Positions 18,042 to 26,855 of a stretch of 64,000 nucleotides of DNA are shown in pieces. The notes under the pieces are model-generated. The model was not told the origin of the DNA, did not search any database, and saw nothing but the letters and a program-made list of their open reading frames with translations. The position numbers and the translations under genes were made by a program. Source of the stretch: Aulosira sp. FACHB-615 (GTDB lineage Bacteria; Cyanobacteriota; Cyanobacteriia; Cyanobacteriales; Nostocaceae); the NCBI RefSeq assembly GCF_014698045.1, contig NZ_JACJSE010000007.1, positions 124,001-188,000 on the forward strand, given 5' to 3'. Numbering within the stretch: position 1 is the stretch's first letter; the number at the start of each line of letters is the position of its first letter.

Positions 18042-19600
18042 TGATCACTGTTATGATTTGTTTGCAAAAAAGGTGACAGTTCTTTATTCAACTTCCCTGC
18101 ACGCACAAACTCAGCGTAGGTTTCTGCTTCAATAGCTAACAGTTCTCCTCGCAGTTCTTCAGCAGTAAACTCTTGTAAATTTGGATATTCATCCAACAAT
18201 TTATCAATTTTTTCTTGTAAGAAATTAATCTCTCCTTTGAGTAGCGTTTTTTGATAATGATAAAACTCTAGGCTAATACCAGGACGCTTTTGTGCTGTCT
18301 CTAAATATTCTAGCGATCGCTGGAGGGCCACTTGACGCGCAATTGCTTCCATATATTGTTGGCGTAATGGTTGCGAACCTAAAAGTTGTAATTTTTCTAA
18401 TAATGCTTGGGTAGTTAAACCCTGTACTAATAAAGTAAATAAAACTACGCCAAATACTGTGGCAATAATTTCTTCTCTTTGCGGCAGTATAGCTGGTACA
18501 CTCAAAGCCAAGGCAATAGAAACCGAACCACGAAGTCCACCCCAAGTCAACACAGCTTGTTCAGCTAAAGGAATTTCTGATTTAGCTACCCAATTACTAA
18601 TACTACTCAAAACATAAATAGATACAGCTCTAGCTAAAGTCATTGCAGCAATTGTGACTGCAATAGTTTTGAGGTTATCTCCTAAAACGAGAAAGTGAAC
18701 CTGATCACCAATTAACAAAAAGACAATTGAATTCACAAAAAAAGCCAAAAATTCCCAAAATTCTGTGACAATAATGCGTGTACGTGGATTCATCCCAATG
18801 CGCGAACCAAAGTTACCTAAAATCAAAGCTGTAGTGACTACACCAATTACCCCAGAACCACCCAAATGTTCTGTAATTAAGTAAGTGCTGTAGGCAGAAA
18901 CTAAAGTGAGCGACTGTTCTACTAATGGTAAATCAAAACGTTGTGTGAGGTAAGAAATACCAAATCCCGTTAATCCGCCAACGCCAATCCCAATACCTAC
19001 AACCTGAAAAAATTCTAATACAGCAGATTGTAAATCTAGTTTAGTATCACCCAGTGGCAGAGCTACCAATAAACCAAAAGCTACAACCGCCATCCCATCA
19101 TTAAATAAACTTTCCCCTTCCATCAGGGTTTTTAGGCGTTTACCTGCTCCCAGTTCTCGAAACAAAGCCGTTACTGAAACTGGATCTGTTGCTGATAGAC
19201 TAGCTCCCACCAATAGCGCAATACTCAACTCAATTCCTGCAAATTGATTCAAACCAAATGCGACTCCAGCAATCGAAATTATTACCCCAATCACTGCATA
19301 CAAACAAATAGGTAATAAATCTCGTTTTAAGTCTGACCATTTTAAATTCCAAGCAGCTTCAAACAGCAATGGTGGCAAGAAAATTACCAAAATCAATGCT
19401 GGAGAAAGGCTGACTAATCGCACATTTACAAATGCTAATCCTAACCCGACTATGACGAGTAGCAATGTATAAGGAATGCGGCGTAACCAACTAAAAATTT
19501 GTGGTAGTGTTGCTACACCTAAAGAGACAGAAAGTACTAAAAGAAATTGCTTGAGTTGTTCTGCAATTAAAACTTCGCCTGTAGCCGAATCTAATGTCAT
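18029..19600 (-). CDS. Na+/H+ antiporter, CPA1 family
   Basis: From the ATG at 19600 (MTLDSATGEVLIAEQ) the protein has 523 residues; an in-frame start 11 codons upstream is possible. About 12 hydrophobic helices are visible. The CPA1 features GASLSATDPVSVTALFRELG (ion-binding ND/DP region) and ESLFNDGMAVV are intact. A cytoplasmic tail of about 120 residues is rich in Glu, Leu and Gln and looks helical. It would exchange Na+ for H+ in pH and salt homeostasis. The mscS gene lies immediately upstream on the same strand. Confidence 0.9.
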   Translation of the reverse strand: MTLDSATGEVLIAEQLKQFLLVLSVSLGVATLPQIFSWLRRIPYTLLLVIVGLGLAFVNVRLVSLSPALILVIFLPPLLFEAAWNLKWSDLKRDLLPICLYAVIGVIISIAGVAFGLNQFAGIELSIALLVGASLSATDPVSVTALFRELGAGKRLKTLMEGESLFNDGMAVVAFGLLVALPLGDTKLDLQSAVLEFFQVVGIGIGVGGLTGFGISYLTQRFDLPLVEQSLTLVSAYSTYLITEHLGGSGVIGVVTTALILGNFGSRIGMNPRTRIIVTEFWEFLAFFVNSIVFLLIGDQVHFLVLGDNLKTIAVTIAAMTLARAVSIYVLSSISNWVAKSEIPLAEQAVLTWGGLRGSVSIALALSVPAILPQREEIIATVFGVVLFTLLVQGLTTQALLEKLQLLGSQPLRQQYMEAIARQVALQRSLEYLETAQKRPGISLEFYHYQKTLLKGEINFLQEKIDKLLDEYPNLQEFTAEELRGELLAIEAETYAEFVRAGKLNKELSPFLQTNHNSDHQEQ

Positions 19601-19632
19601 AAGGATATTCCAATTTAAGAGAACATTTACCA

Positions 19633-20625
19633 CTAAACTTTGCCGTTATTATGATCATTTCTCTGGGGCTGCATTTGAGTAAGCATTTGAAGTGAATCGC
19701 TGATGCGGCGCGGTTTTGGTACTTCGCCTCTGCCAGCCGGCCAGCCTTCTCGCTGACGAGAGCGGTTCCCATCGGTTTCTTCTGTTTGGTCGTGAAACAA
19801 AATTTGTTGTGTGGGAAAGGGTAAATCAATGCCGTTTGCGACTAAAGTTTTCTTAATTGCTGACAGTACCTTGTCCCGTGAGGCGAGGTCATCTGCACGT
19901 CGCGGCGGTTTTACCCACCAACGAACGCGGATATTGACAGTACTTTCAGCAAGTTCCATGACAAGGACATCGGGTGCAGGGTCTTGCAGTACTTCTGCCA
20001 CACTATGTAGGGCTTGAAGCATTAACTCCTTGGCTTGGTCAATATCATCACCGTAGCCAATACCGACATCATACTGGAGCCGCCGACTTTCAAAGGCAGT
20101 GTTCACCGTGACTGAGTTAGTGAATAATTCTGAATTGGGAATTACAATGCGGCGACCATCATAAGTTTTAAGTGTTGTGGCTCGTGTTTCAATATTTTCT
20201 ACAGTTCCTTCAAAATCTTTAAAAACTATTTGGTCATCAATGCGGAATGGCTCTGTCAATAAAATCAGAATACCTGCCAAAAAATTTTGCAGAATATCTC
20301 GAAACGCAAAGCCAATTGCCACACCACTAATCCCTAGCAGTTGCACTAAATCTCCGGCGCGGAATGTCGGAATGACAATTGACAAAGCAATAAATAGCCC
20401 TAGTAGCAGTGTTGTACCCTGGGCTAACCGTCCTAGTACTAGTCCTAAATTTCGAGCTTGGTGGCGATCGCGGGTTAAGCGTTTAACTAGTCTCTTAATG
20501 GCTCTAGCCACAAAAAAGAAGATTGTAAATACAATCAATGCCAGCACGAGATTCGGCAGCAAAACAATAAATCCGTTAATCATTCCCTGGATTTTGTTCC
20601 AGAGGGCAGATATATCTGCATTCAT
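19633..20625 (-). CDS. MscS-family mechanosensitive channel
   Basis: This 330-residue protein has three N-terminal hydrophobic segments and the pore-to-beta domain signature GVAIGFAFRDILQNFLAGI (about residues 98-116). FRIDDQIVFKDFEGTVENI and the ATTLKTYDGRRIVIPNSELF strand-loop follow. The C-terminal 60 residues are hydrophilic. It would release solutes on hypo-osmotic shock. It ends about 33 bp before the antiporter start, so the two may be cotranscribed as an ion and osmotic-balance pair. Confidence 0.9.
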   Translation of the reverse strand: MNADISALWNKIQGMINGFIVLLPNLVLALIVFTIFFFVARAIKRLVKRLTRDRHQARNLGLVLGRLAQGTTLLLGLFIALSIVIPTFRAGDLVQLLGISGVAIGFAFRDILQNFLAGILILLTEPFRIDDQIVFKDFEGTVENIETRATTLKTYDGRRIVIPNSELFTNSVTVNTAFESRRLQYDVGIGYGDDIDQAKELMLQALHSVAEVLQDPAPDVLVMELAESTVNIRVRWWVKPPRRADDLASRDKVLSAIKKTLVANGIDLPFPTQQILFHDQTEETDGNRSRQREGWPAGRGEVPKPRRISDSLQMLTQMQPQRNDHNNGKV

Positions 20626-20880
20626 GACACTTGCTTAATGATCAGCAATGCTAATAATAAGAAAAACTTTGGTTAATTAACTCCTTCTGTAGTTGGTTTT
20701 GTAGTCTATAAATAGGATGAAAAATAAGTTTTATCGAAATAGCATTCAGGAATCAGGAGCCAGAATTCAGAAGGAATTCTGTACGACACTTCAGCAAGCT
20801 CAGTACATCGCCGGCGGATGAATCAGTGGGTTTAGTACTACCATTAAATCTTGGATTTAGGGGTAGATTTAGATCCGCCA

Positions 20881-21945
20881 CTAATTGATTCTGACTCCTG
20901 AATTCTGACTTCTGGATTCTTCTTTAAATTTTGGCATTTTATTATACAAATTAGGCGTTTCTCCCCTAACTTCTGTGACTTGACTGACTTCAAAAACCAA
21001 CCTGAATACTTGACCCATTTCTTTTTTAATAAATTCTTCTAAAAGATGCACTTGTTTAGATGTTACAGGTTCTTTAGCACGCACACTCAAGCGAACTTCA
21101 GGCGGATTAGCAAGCCAATTAGTATCAGTTGTTAGCAGTTCCAAACGCTGAAAAGTTACGGTACGATTTAATAAAGCTTTTTTCAAAGAAGTTTCGAGTT
21201 GTGCTTGTCTAAATAATTCGCTAAAGCTCACGGTTAAAGGTATTAGTAAAATCCCTGTTAAAGCTAATGCCCATAACAGTACTTTTCGGGCGTGATGAAA
21301 AGGCGAATAGCCAGTGACGAAGAATGTCAGCATACAGGCAAGACTAATGCCTAAAAGATTGGTGAGGTAAAGTAAAGTTGCGCCTAAACTTAACGCCCAG
21401 TCAGATTTTGCTAGACCTAAACCGATAACACAAATTGGAGGCATCAGAGCCACAGCTATTGCTGTACCTGCCACACTCGCCGAGATTTTTGAATTTACCT
21501 TAGCGTAACCACTAATACCACCTGCTGCCACAGCAATTCCTAAATCTAGTAAGGTAGGTTTAGAGCGAGATAGGACTTCACTGCCAAAATTAGGTAAATT
21601 AACTAGCAAACCTATACTGTAGGAAATTAAAAGAGCTAATAATGTGCCACATAAAACGGCTATTGTACCTTGACGAAATAAGTTGACATTGCCCACTAAT
21701 GCGCCAAAAGCTAAACCGCGAATTGGCAACATTAAAGGGGCAATAATCATTGCTCCAATAATTACAGCCGTGCTGTTAGAGAGTAAACCAAATGTAGCGA
21801 TCGCACAAGAACCAATAATTAAAATCAAATATGTGGTGTTGGGGGTAGATTCTGCAAAAAATTCTTCTACAAGCTGTTGTAGTTGTCCTGGTTCAACTTT
21901 TCTTTTCTTGAAATCTCGAAAGCGGTTGTGCAGATGATTAATCAA
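20881..21945 (-). CDS. DUF389 (TIGR00341-type) membrane protein
   Basis: This 354-residue protein begins with a basic hydrophilic segment, then has the DUF389 core: IIGAMIIAPLMLPIRGLAFG and AALMPPICVIGLG-like motifs (here VALMPPICVIGLGLAKS) within at least six hydrophobic helices. A C-terminal soluble part of about 100 residues follows. The family is widespread in cyanobacteria without an agreed function. The spacer upstream (20626-20880) contains a dispersed GAATTCTG-type repeat and no gene. Confidence 0.85.
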   Translation of the reverse strand: MINHLHNRFRDFKKRKVEPGQLQQLVEEFFAESTPNTTYLILIIGSCAIATFGLLSNSTAVIIGAMIIAPLMLPIRGLAFGALVGNVNLFRQGTIAVLCGTLLALLISYSIGLLVNLPNFGSEVLSRSKPTLLDLGIAVAAGGISGYAKVNSKISASVAGTAIAVALMPPICVIGLGLAKSDWALSLGATLLYLTNLLGISLACMLTFFVTGYSPFHHARKVLLWALALTGILLIPLTVSFSELFRQAQLETSLKKALLNRTVTFQRLELLTTDTNWLANPPEVRLSVRAKEPVTSKQVHLLEEFIKKEMGQVFRLVFEVSQVTEVRGETPNLYNKMPKFKEESRSQNSGVRIN

Positions 21946-22171
21946 AGCAATTTCCTAAAGTAAAATCATTCTCCATAGGAAATTTTAAACAATAGTTTTC
22001 ACCACAGTATCTACCTCAAGATGAAAGTTCCGTATTAAGTATTAAATATTTCAAAATTCTCCCATCACAATCAATAAATCATGGATGATCAATCCCGTCT
22101 ATTCTGAGAGTATATTTCTCGGAATCAGGAACAGACATAATTGACTGTTCCTGATTTTCTGGAATCAACAA

Positions 22172-25100
22172 CTACGCTTCTGGCAGTTCTTGGGAGAACT
22201 TTTTGTGAATTGTCTTGGATTTTTCGCCATCAGCCGCCACTGCCGTCATGATGTAGTCAATCAAGTTCTCGGAGAAGGGAACACGCAAGTGAAATGTGCC
22301 ATCGGGTTTGAGGGCGATAGGATTTCCGGCAATATTCACAGTGGCATTAGGTTCAGTTGCACCGTGAATAATTAACTCGGCATCGGCGACAAACCAGAAA
22401 TCGCGTTGGGGACGGCTGAAGATGCGAACCGCAGACGAACGGGCAATTGTCACCCAACCTTCGGTTTCTGTAGCATAGCCAAGTTCGATGAGATAATCGC
22501 GATCGCTGGTGGGAATTGCCACATAGCGGTCATGGGTGATTTCTTCGCATTCATACTGCTGAATTAATTGCGGTGGCTGATAACTCATATCCAAATCAGT
22601 TGCATCATAAAGCCGCAGTGCTAATTGTAAAATGCCAGCATCTTGCAGTATTTGTTTGCGGGTTTCGGAAAGTTCCCAAGCTGCATAAGCCCATTTAGGA
22701 GTGCGTGGAGTCAGGGTAATACTACTGTTGTCGATGGGTGAGGGAGATGACTGTTCTTTAACTGCGGGATGTGCATCTTCGGTAAACAGAGGGCTGAAGA
22801 CGCGGACAATTGAAGAACGTGTAATACTCACCCAGCGATCGCCAACAATAGAATAGCCAATTTCTGCAATGTAATCATGATCAGCTATGGGAATACCCAC
22901 AGAGGTTTCGGATGTGGCAAAGTCAAATTCCGATTGCTGTACCAATTGTGGCTGCTGATAGCTCATATCAATATTGGTGACATCATACAGCCGCACCGCT
23001 AATTGGAAAATACCGCCATTTTGCAACATTTGTTTGCTGGTGTCGGAAATGTGCCAAGAAACATCAGCTAACTGGTGTGTGCGCGGTATCAAACTCACGC
23101 TGCTGGTTTCATCAACTAACACCACATTGGCGGCTTGATTTGTGACATGAGGACTACCAAAAATCCGGGCAATATCAGAATGAGCTAATGTCACCCAGCG
23201 ATCATCTACGTTGCCATAGCCAATGGCTGCTATATAATCACGCTCAGTTTCAGGAATCGCTACCGAGCCGCCAGAGGTGTGGATATCACATTCATATTGC
23301 TGCACCAAGTGGGGCTGCTGATAACTCATATCAATATTGGTGACATCATACAACCGCAAAACAAATTGGGATTGACCCGCATTTTGCAGCATTTGTTGGG
23401 CAGTGGGGGAAATTTCCCAACTCACCTCGGCTAAATCATGGGTTTTGGGGATGAGAACCACTTTACTATAAGGATCAGCGATCGCTAAAATTTCCGTTGT
23501 GGTAATGGCTGGTGTTTGTGGTGTTGCGGCTGGTGGATTTATCCCCGACCAACTGCCTATCCCTGCACCTGGTAAGCTTTCTGAATTAGTCACAATTAAC
23601 TCCTCTGTTTCTTCTGGCTCAGGTTCTGCGGCATCGGCGACGAAATTCAATTTCTCGATTTCTGGGTCTAGTTGCGAGTCTGTTGTGGGCAGATTTTCTG
23701 TGAGGTCAAAATCCCAATCATTGTCATCCGTCAAGTTGTCAGAAAATTCTGGCAAGTCGATAGTTGCATTGATTTCTGTTTCCGTCGGACTAATTTCTAA
23801 TGGTTCTGGAGTTGATTCGACCGTTGCTTCTGGCTCGTCAGATATGCTGGATGATTCAGAATTGACAGTGGTTGACCTATCTAAAATCGGCGGATAGGCA
23901 GTATTCACAACTGCGGCTGGTGCTTCCATATCCCAAGGTGAGATGCTGAGATCATCATGATTATCTGGGCTGTGATGATTGTTGGAGTCTTTGTTGACAA
24001 TCAGAGAACCGAGCGCCGCCCCTGTACCCACAGCTAAAGCCGCATCTGTGGCGGAAGCTGCGATCGTACCTTCCAAAACTTTCGCACCATTGTGATACCC
24101 ATTCCCGTTAGCCCAATTAGTGGGGGGAACTTCTGGAGGTTCGCTAATTACTGTTGGTTCAGTGGCTGCGGCAATATCTGGTGTAGGTGGTTGCGGGGTT
24201 GGGGGTGGTGTGTCTTCTGCTTCTGGGGGACTTGAGGGACTGGTTCTAATCATCCACAACAACAAACCTGCAATTACCGCTATGGGTAGGACTAACCACC
24301 ACAGTGGTATTTGTCCTTGAGTGATGGGATTATTTGCGGCGGGTGCAGGGGTTTGCTGTTCATCTGTTGCGGCTGGAGCATTAGCAGGCTGTGGTTGTTC
24401 ACCGATAGCGGCTGGGGCAGTAGAAGCTAATGGTTGCGGTTCCCCTGTGGCTGCTGCTGTGGGGGCTGTCGTGGCGATCGCGGCTGGTGTGGTAAACGGC
24501 ACAGTACTAGTTTGCGGTGTGGCGGCTGGTGTAGATTGGGCATTGACAGCCAACAGCAGGCTAGGAGATTCACCCTGAGCGATCGCTTCTGCTTCTTCCA
24601 TTCTCGCTGTTTCTATTGCTTGTTTTCCTGGTTTTGCTAAAGCAAAGCCGAGAAAACCTGCGACAGCCGGGTTAGGATTCTTTTTATAAACGTAAACTAA
24701 AGGTTGAGAAAAAGGATATTTCGGATCATTAGGTAAAGCTTGATGTAATTGCAGTACCCGCACCCCAGGTAACTGACTGATTTGATTCACTCTGGCATAA
24801 CTAATACCATCTTTACCCAGTTGTTTGACAATTTCGGCGGTGTTATCTTCCGTTAATTTAGTAGCCGTATCTCCTGTAGCGAATTTTGCGGCTTTAAAAA
24901 CTGGGTAATTATTAAGTGCTTGACGTGTATCACTACTATCGGGACGGTCAATTACCCGAATTTTACCTGCTCGCCCGCCCAACTGTGACCAATCAGTAAT
25001 GCTTTTACCCCGGAAAATCCTGGCAAATTGTCTATCAGTCAAACTGCCTTTAAAGGGATTTTCTTCACCGACAATAATGGCAATTTTTTCGCGGTGTAAC

Positions 25101-25480
25101 CGCACTTGCTCTAAACCTTGGGCTTTTTCTTCAGGAGTTAAACCACGCCCAATGGACGCAATATCGGCTTGTCCTTCCAATACAGCTTTAATCGCCGCTT
25201 CTGTACCGTTGTTGGCTACTTCTACCTTTGTACCAGCAAACTGTTTCTCAAAACTGGCCTTCATGTTTTGATTTACCAGCGCCAAAGTACTAGAGCCATC
25301 AACACGCACCGTAGATCCATTCTCCACTGTTTTTGGCAGTGAAAATGAGGGAGTGTCAGTGGCCGATTGCGCCAACACTGGTGCCGACACAAGCCAAGTC
25401 GCTGCCATCGGAGATGTAGCTAAAGCTAACGATAATACCAGGTTGACGATCGCACTATCTTGTTTTTGTTGTTGCCCCAT
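22172..25480 (-). CDS. PstS-like substrate-binding domain fused to three DUF4912 domains
   Basis: This protein has 1102 residues. A signal or anchor segment (about 10-38) is followed by a phosphate-binding-type periplasmic domain (about 45-300; VRVDGSSTLALVNQ, DIASIGRGLTPEE, RIFRGKSITDWSQLGG). An Ala/Pro/Thr linker leads to a membrane helix (about 390-413, PLWWLVLPIAVIAGLLLWMI), then a long acidic low-complexity stretch. Three DUF4912 domains of about 100 residues follow (about 673-775, 792-895, 918-1020), each with RLYDxTxxDMSYQxPxLxQQ. The C-terminus has an Ig-like segment with GATEPNATVNIAG. The fusion suggests sensing or scaffolding rather than ordinary phosphate uptake. There are no pst permease genes beside it. 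Confidence 0.8.
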   Translation of the reverse strand: MGQQQKQDSAIVNLVLSLALATSPMAATWLVSAPVLAQSATDTPSFSLPKTVENGSTVRVDGSSTLALVNQNMKASFEKQFAGTKVEVANNGTEAAIKAVLEGQADIASIGRGLTPEEKAQGLEQVRLHREKIAIIVGEENPFKGSLTDRQFARIFRGKSITDWSQLGGRAGKIRVIDRPDSSDTRQALNNYPVFKAAKFATGDTATKLTEDNTAEIVKQLGKDGISYARVNQISQLPGVRVLQLHQALPNDPKYPFSQPLVYVYKKNPNPAVAGFLGFALAKPGKQAIETARMEEAEAIAQGESPSLLLAVNAQSTPAATPQTSTVPFTTPAAIATTAPTAAATGEPQPLASTAPAAIGEQPQPANAPAATDEQQTPAPAANNPITQGQIPLWWLVLPIAVIAGLLLWMIRTSPSSPPEAEDTPPPTPQPPTPDIAAATEPTVISEPPEVPPTNWANGNGYHNGAKVLEGTIAASATDAALAVGTGAALGSLIVNKDSNNHHSPDNHDDLSISPWDMEAPAAVVNTAYPPILDRSTTVNSESSSISDEPEATVESTPEPLEISPTETEINATIDLPEFSDNLTDDNDWDFDLTENLPTTDSQLDPEIEKLNFVADAAEPEPEETEELIVTNSESLPGAGIGSWSGINPPAATPQTPAITTTEILAIADPYSKVVLIPKTHDLAEVSWEISPTAQQMLQNAGQSQFVLRLYDVTNIDMSYQQPHLVQQYECDIHTSGGSVAIPETERDYIAAIGYGNVDDRWVTLAHSDIARIFGSPHVTNQAANVVLVDETSSVSLIPRTHQLADVSWHISDTSKQMLQNGGIFQLAVRLYDVTNIDMSYQQPQLVQQSEFDFATSETSVGIPIADHDYIAEIGYSIVGDRWVSITRSSIVRVFSPLFTEDAHPAVKEQSSPSPIDNSSITLTPRTPKWAYAAWELSETRKQILQDAGILQLALRLYDATDLDMSYQPPQLIQQYECEEITHDRYVAIPTSDRDYLIELGYATETEGWVTIARSSAVRIFSRPQRDFWFVADAELIIHGATEPNATVNIAGNPIALKPDGTFHLRVPFSENLIDYIMTAVAADGEKSKTIHKKFSQELPEA

Positions 25481-26254
25481 AAGCTCCTAATCCCAGGTAC
25501 AGAAAACAGCAAGCGGCCAGTCCTCAATGTGATTTTTTGATCCAAGAGGAGACGCGCTAATTATACATCTGGTGTCAAGGTTCTTTGAAAAATGTGTGAT
25601 TTACGTATCCGAATCTATACTGTGTTTTACTTTATCTTGACTTTTCCCATTCTTCATGCTTTGTTTAGCTTTTTTAAACTATTCCGCCGCAGACAGATAA
25701 TAGGTTACAGCGTTACAAATTTGTGACTTTAATTTAATTTACCGATGTCCAAACTAATTTGGCTACTGCTATATATTTCGATGTAGCTAACACATTTATA
25801 CTTAACCAGCCCAGTTTATTGTCATAAAAATATACACAACTGGGATTGATGTATAAAATTGAGGGGGTAAGGGTGGTTTCACAAAAGTAGGTTTTTAACA
25901 GAGTGATGAGTGGCAAATCTAAAAATCACGATTCAATCAAAGTTCCATCCCGTTTACACCTATGATGTACACACATCCGGGTTGAGTAAATCTATTCCGA
26001 GTCTCACAGTGCAAGTCCTCTTCAGAGAACTCAAGTAAAAGTTCATTTCAGTCCACTTGAGTGGACTTTAGCTATGAGCCTGGAACTTTAGTTCAAGGCG
26101 GGATGTGTTTTCATCGAGCAAATTTTCGACTTGTGCATACACTGTAGCCTTAAAAAGAGGGGAATTTTCTTCAAGTCCCTCTTTTTAAGGGGGATTTAGG
26201 GGGATCGAGATATGTGCTACTTCACATTGAATTGGTATGACCTGTTTAATTTTA
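25481..26254. other. intergenic region
   Basis: AT-rich DNA upstream of the PstS-like gene, with its presumed promoter near 25500-25700. A nested palindrome at about 26152-26206 (CCCTCTTTTTAAGGGGGATTTAG type) belongs to the same family as 55661-55740. No gene is supportable here. Confidence 0.4.
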
Positions 26255-26479
26255 TTATGCTACCTTTAAAGACTTGCCCAAAGTTTGCGGCTCTGGCAAA
26301 GTTTCACCATCTTCCAAAGCTGATTCAATTAGCATTTCTAAAACTTCCTGAGCATTTTTTAAAGCTTCCTCATAAGTATCTCCGTGTGTACAAGGCTGCA
26401 TGACATTAGTAAATTCAGGCAACGAAACTACATAACATAGGTCTTCATCTGACCATTGAATAATAATTGTGTATTTCAT
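26255..26479 (-). CDS. hicB: HicB-type antitoxin
   Basis: This 74-residue protein begins MKYTIIIQWSDEDLCYVVSLPEF and contains the HicB core with GDTYEEALKNAQEVLEMLIE, a partial RNase-H-like fold used by HicB antitoxins to bind HicA. It ends PEPQTLGKSLKVA; the separate DNA-binding domain of longer HicB proteins is absent. It overlaps the end of the hicA remnant by four bases (ATGA). Since hicA is broken, this antitoxin is probably orphaned. Confidence 0.8.
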   Translation of the reverse strand: MKYTIIIQWSDEDLCYVVSLPEFTNVMQPCTHGDTYEEALKNAQEVLEMLIESALEDGETLPEPQTLGKSLKVA

Positions 26480-26840
26480 TCTTCTGTCTCCTCCGCTTTT
26501 TCCATTTTCTCTAATTCTGCAAGTGCTTCATTAACTTGTTTTTCTAAATAAGCTTTGGCATCGCTACCATCTTTACCAGCGATGATGATAGCTTGAAGCA
26601 ATAGCGGATGTATCCATTTACTGTGACTACCCTTTGCAGGTTTATAAGTAATATCATGTCCGGTTAAATGCTTGTCATTACGAACGGAGCGATAGCGAAG
26701 TGAAGTAATCGCAGGGTCTTGGCGATTGCTTCGCTCCACTTCGCTGCACTCGCAATGACATATCGTAAGTAATGTGGCAGACATAATATAAACCCAGCTT
26801 TTAGCAATAAGCTTTTGAGTTCTCTAATTTTCTTGGGCAT
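26476..26840 (-). pseudogene. hicA: hicA toxin gene disrupted by a 138-bp insertion
   Basis: The minus strand from 26840 encodes MPKKIRELKSLLLKAGF, the start of HicA. After a 138-bp insert the sequence resumes as TYKPAKGSHSKWIHPLL and continues to the stop at 26476 with GKDGSDAKAYLEKQVNEA. Removing the insert and one TA restores an unbroken HicA frame of about 74 residues across ...KAGF-TYKPAKGSHSKW. The net 140-bp gain shifts the frame, so no full toxin can be made. Later starts, such as the ATG at 26784, give a chimeric N-terminus encoded by the insert. HicA toxins are small mRNA interferases with a catalytic His in the GSH motif, which is retained. Confidence 0.8.
26651..26788. mobile_element. 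MITE-like insert within hicA
   Basis: The insert is 138 bp and flanked by TA on both sides (26649-26650 and 26789-26790), consistent with a TA target duplication. Its ends are imperfect inverted repeats (ATATCATGTC at 26651 against ATATTATGTC read on the minus strand from 26789). Inside is a nested palindrome bounded by TGTCATTACGAACG and CTCGCAATGACA, a sequence type scattered through cyanobacterial genomes. There is no coding capacity, so it would have been moved in trans, perhaps by an IS630/Tc1-like transposase, as inferred from the TA target. Confidence 0.7.
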
Positions 26841-26855
26841 AACCTCAGTTTATGT

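Noticed and set aside
24120..24578. Gly/Ala/Val-rich plus-strand frames
   Set aside because: They are antisense to the Ala/Pro/Thr linker of the PstS-like/DUF4912 gene.
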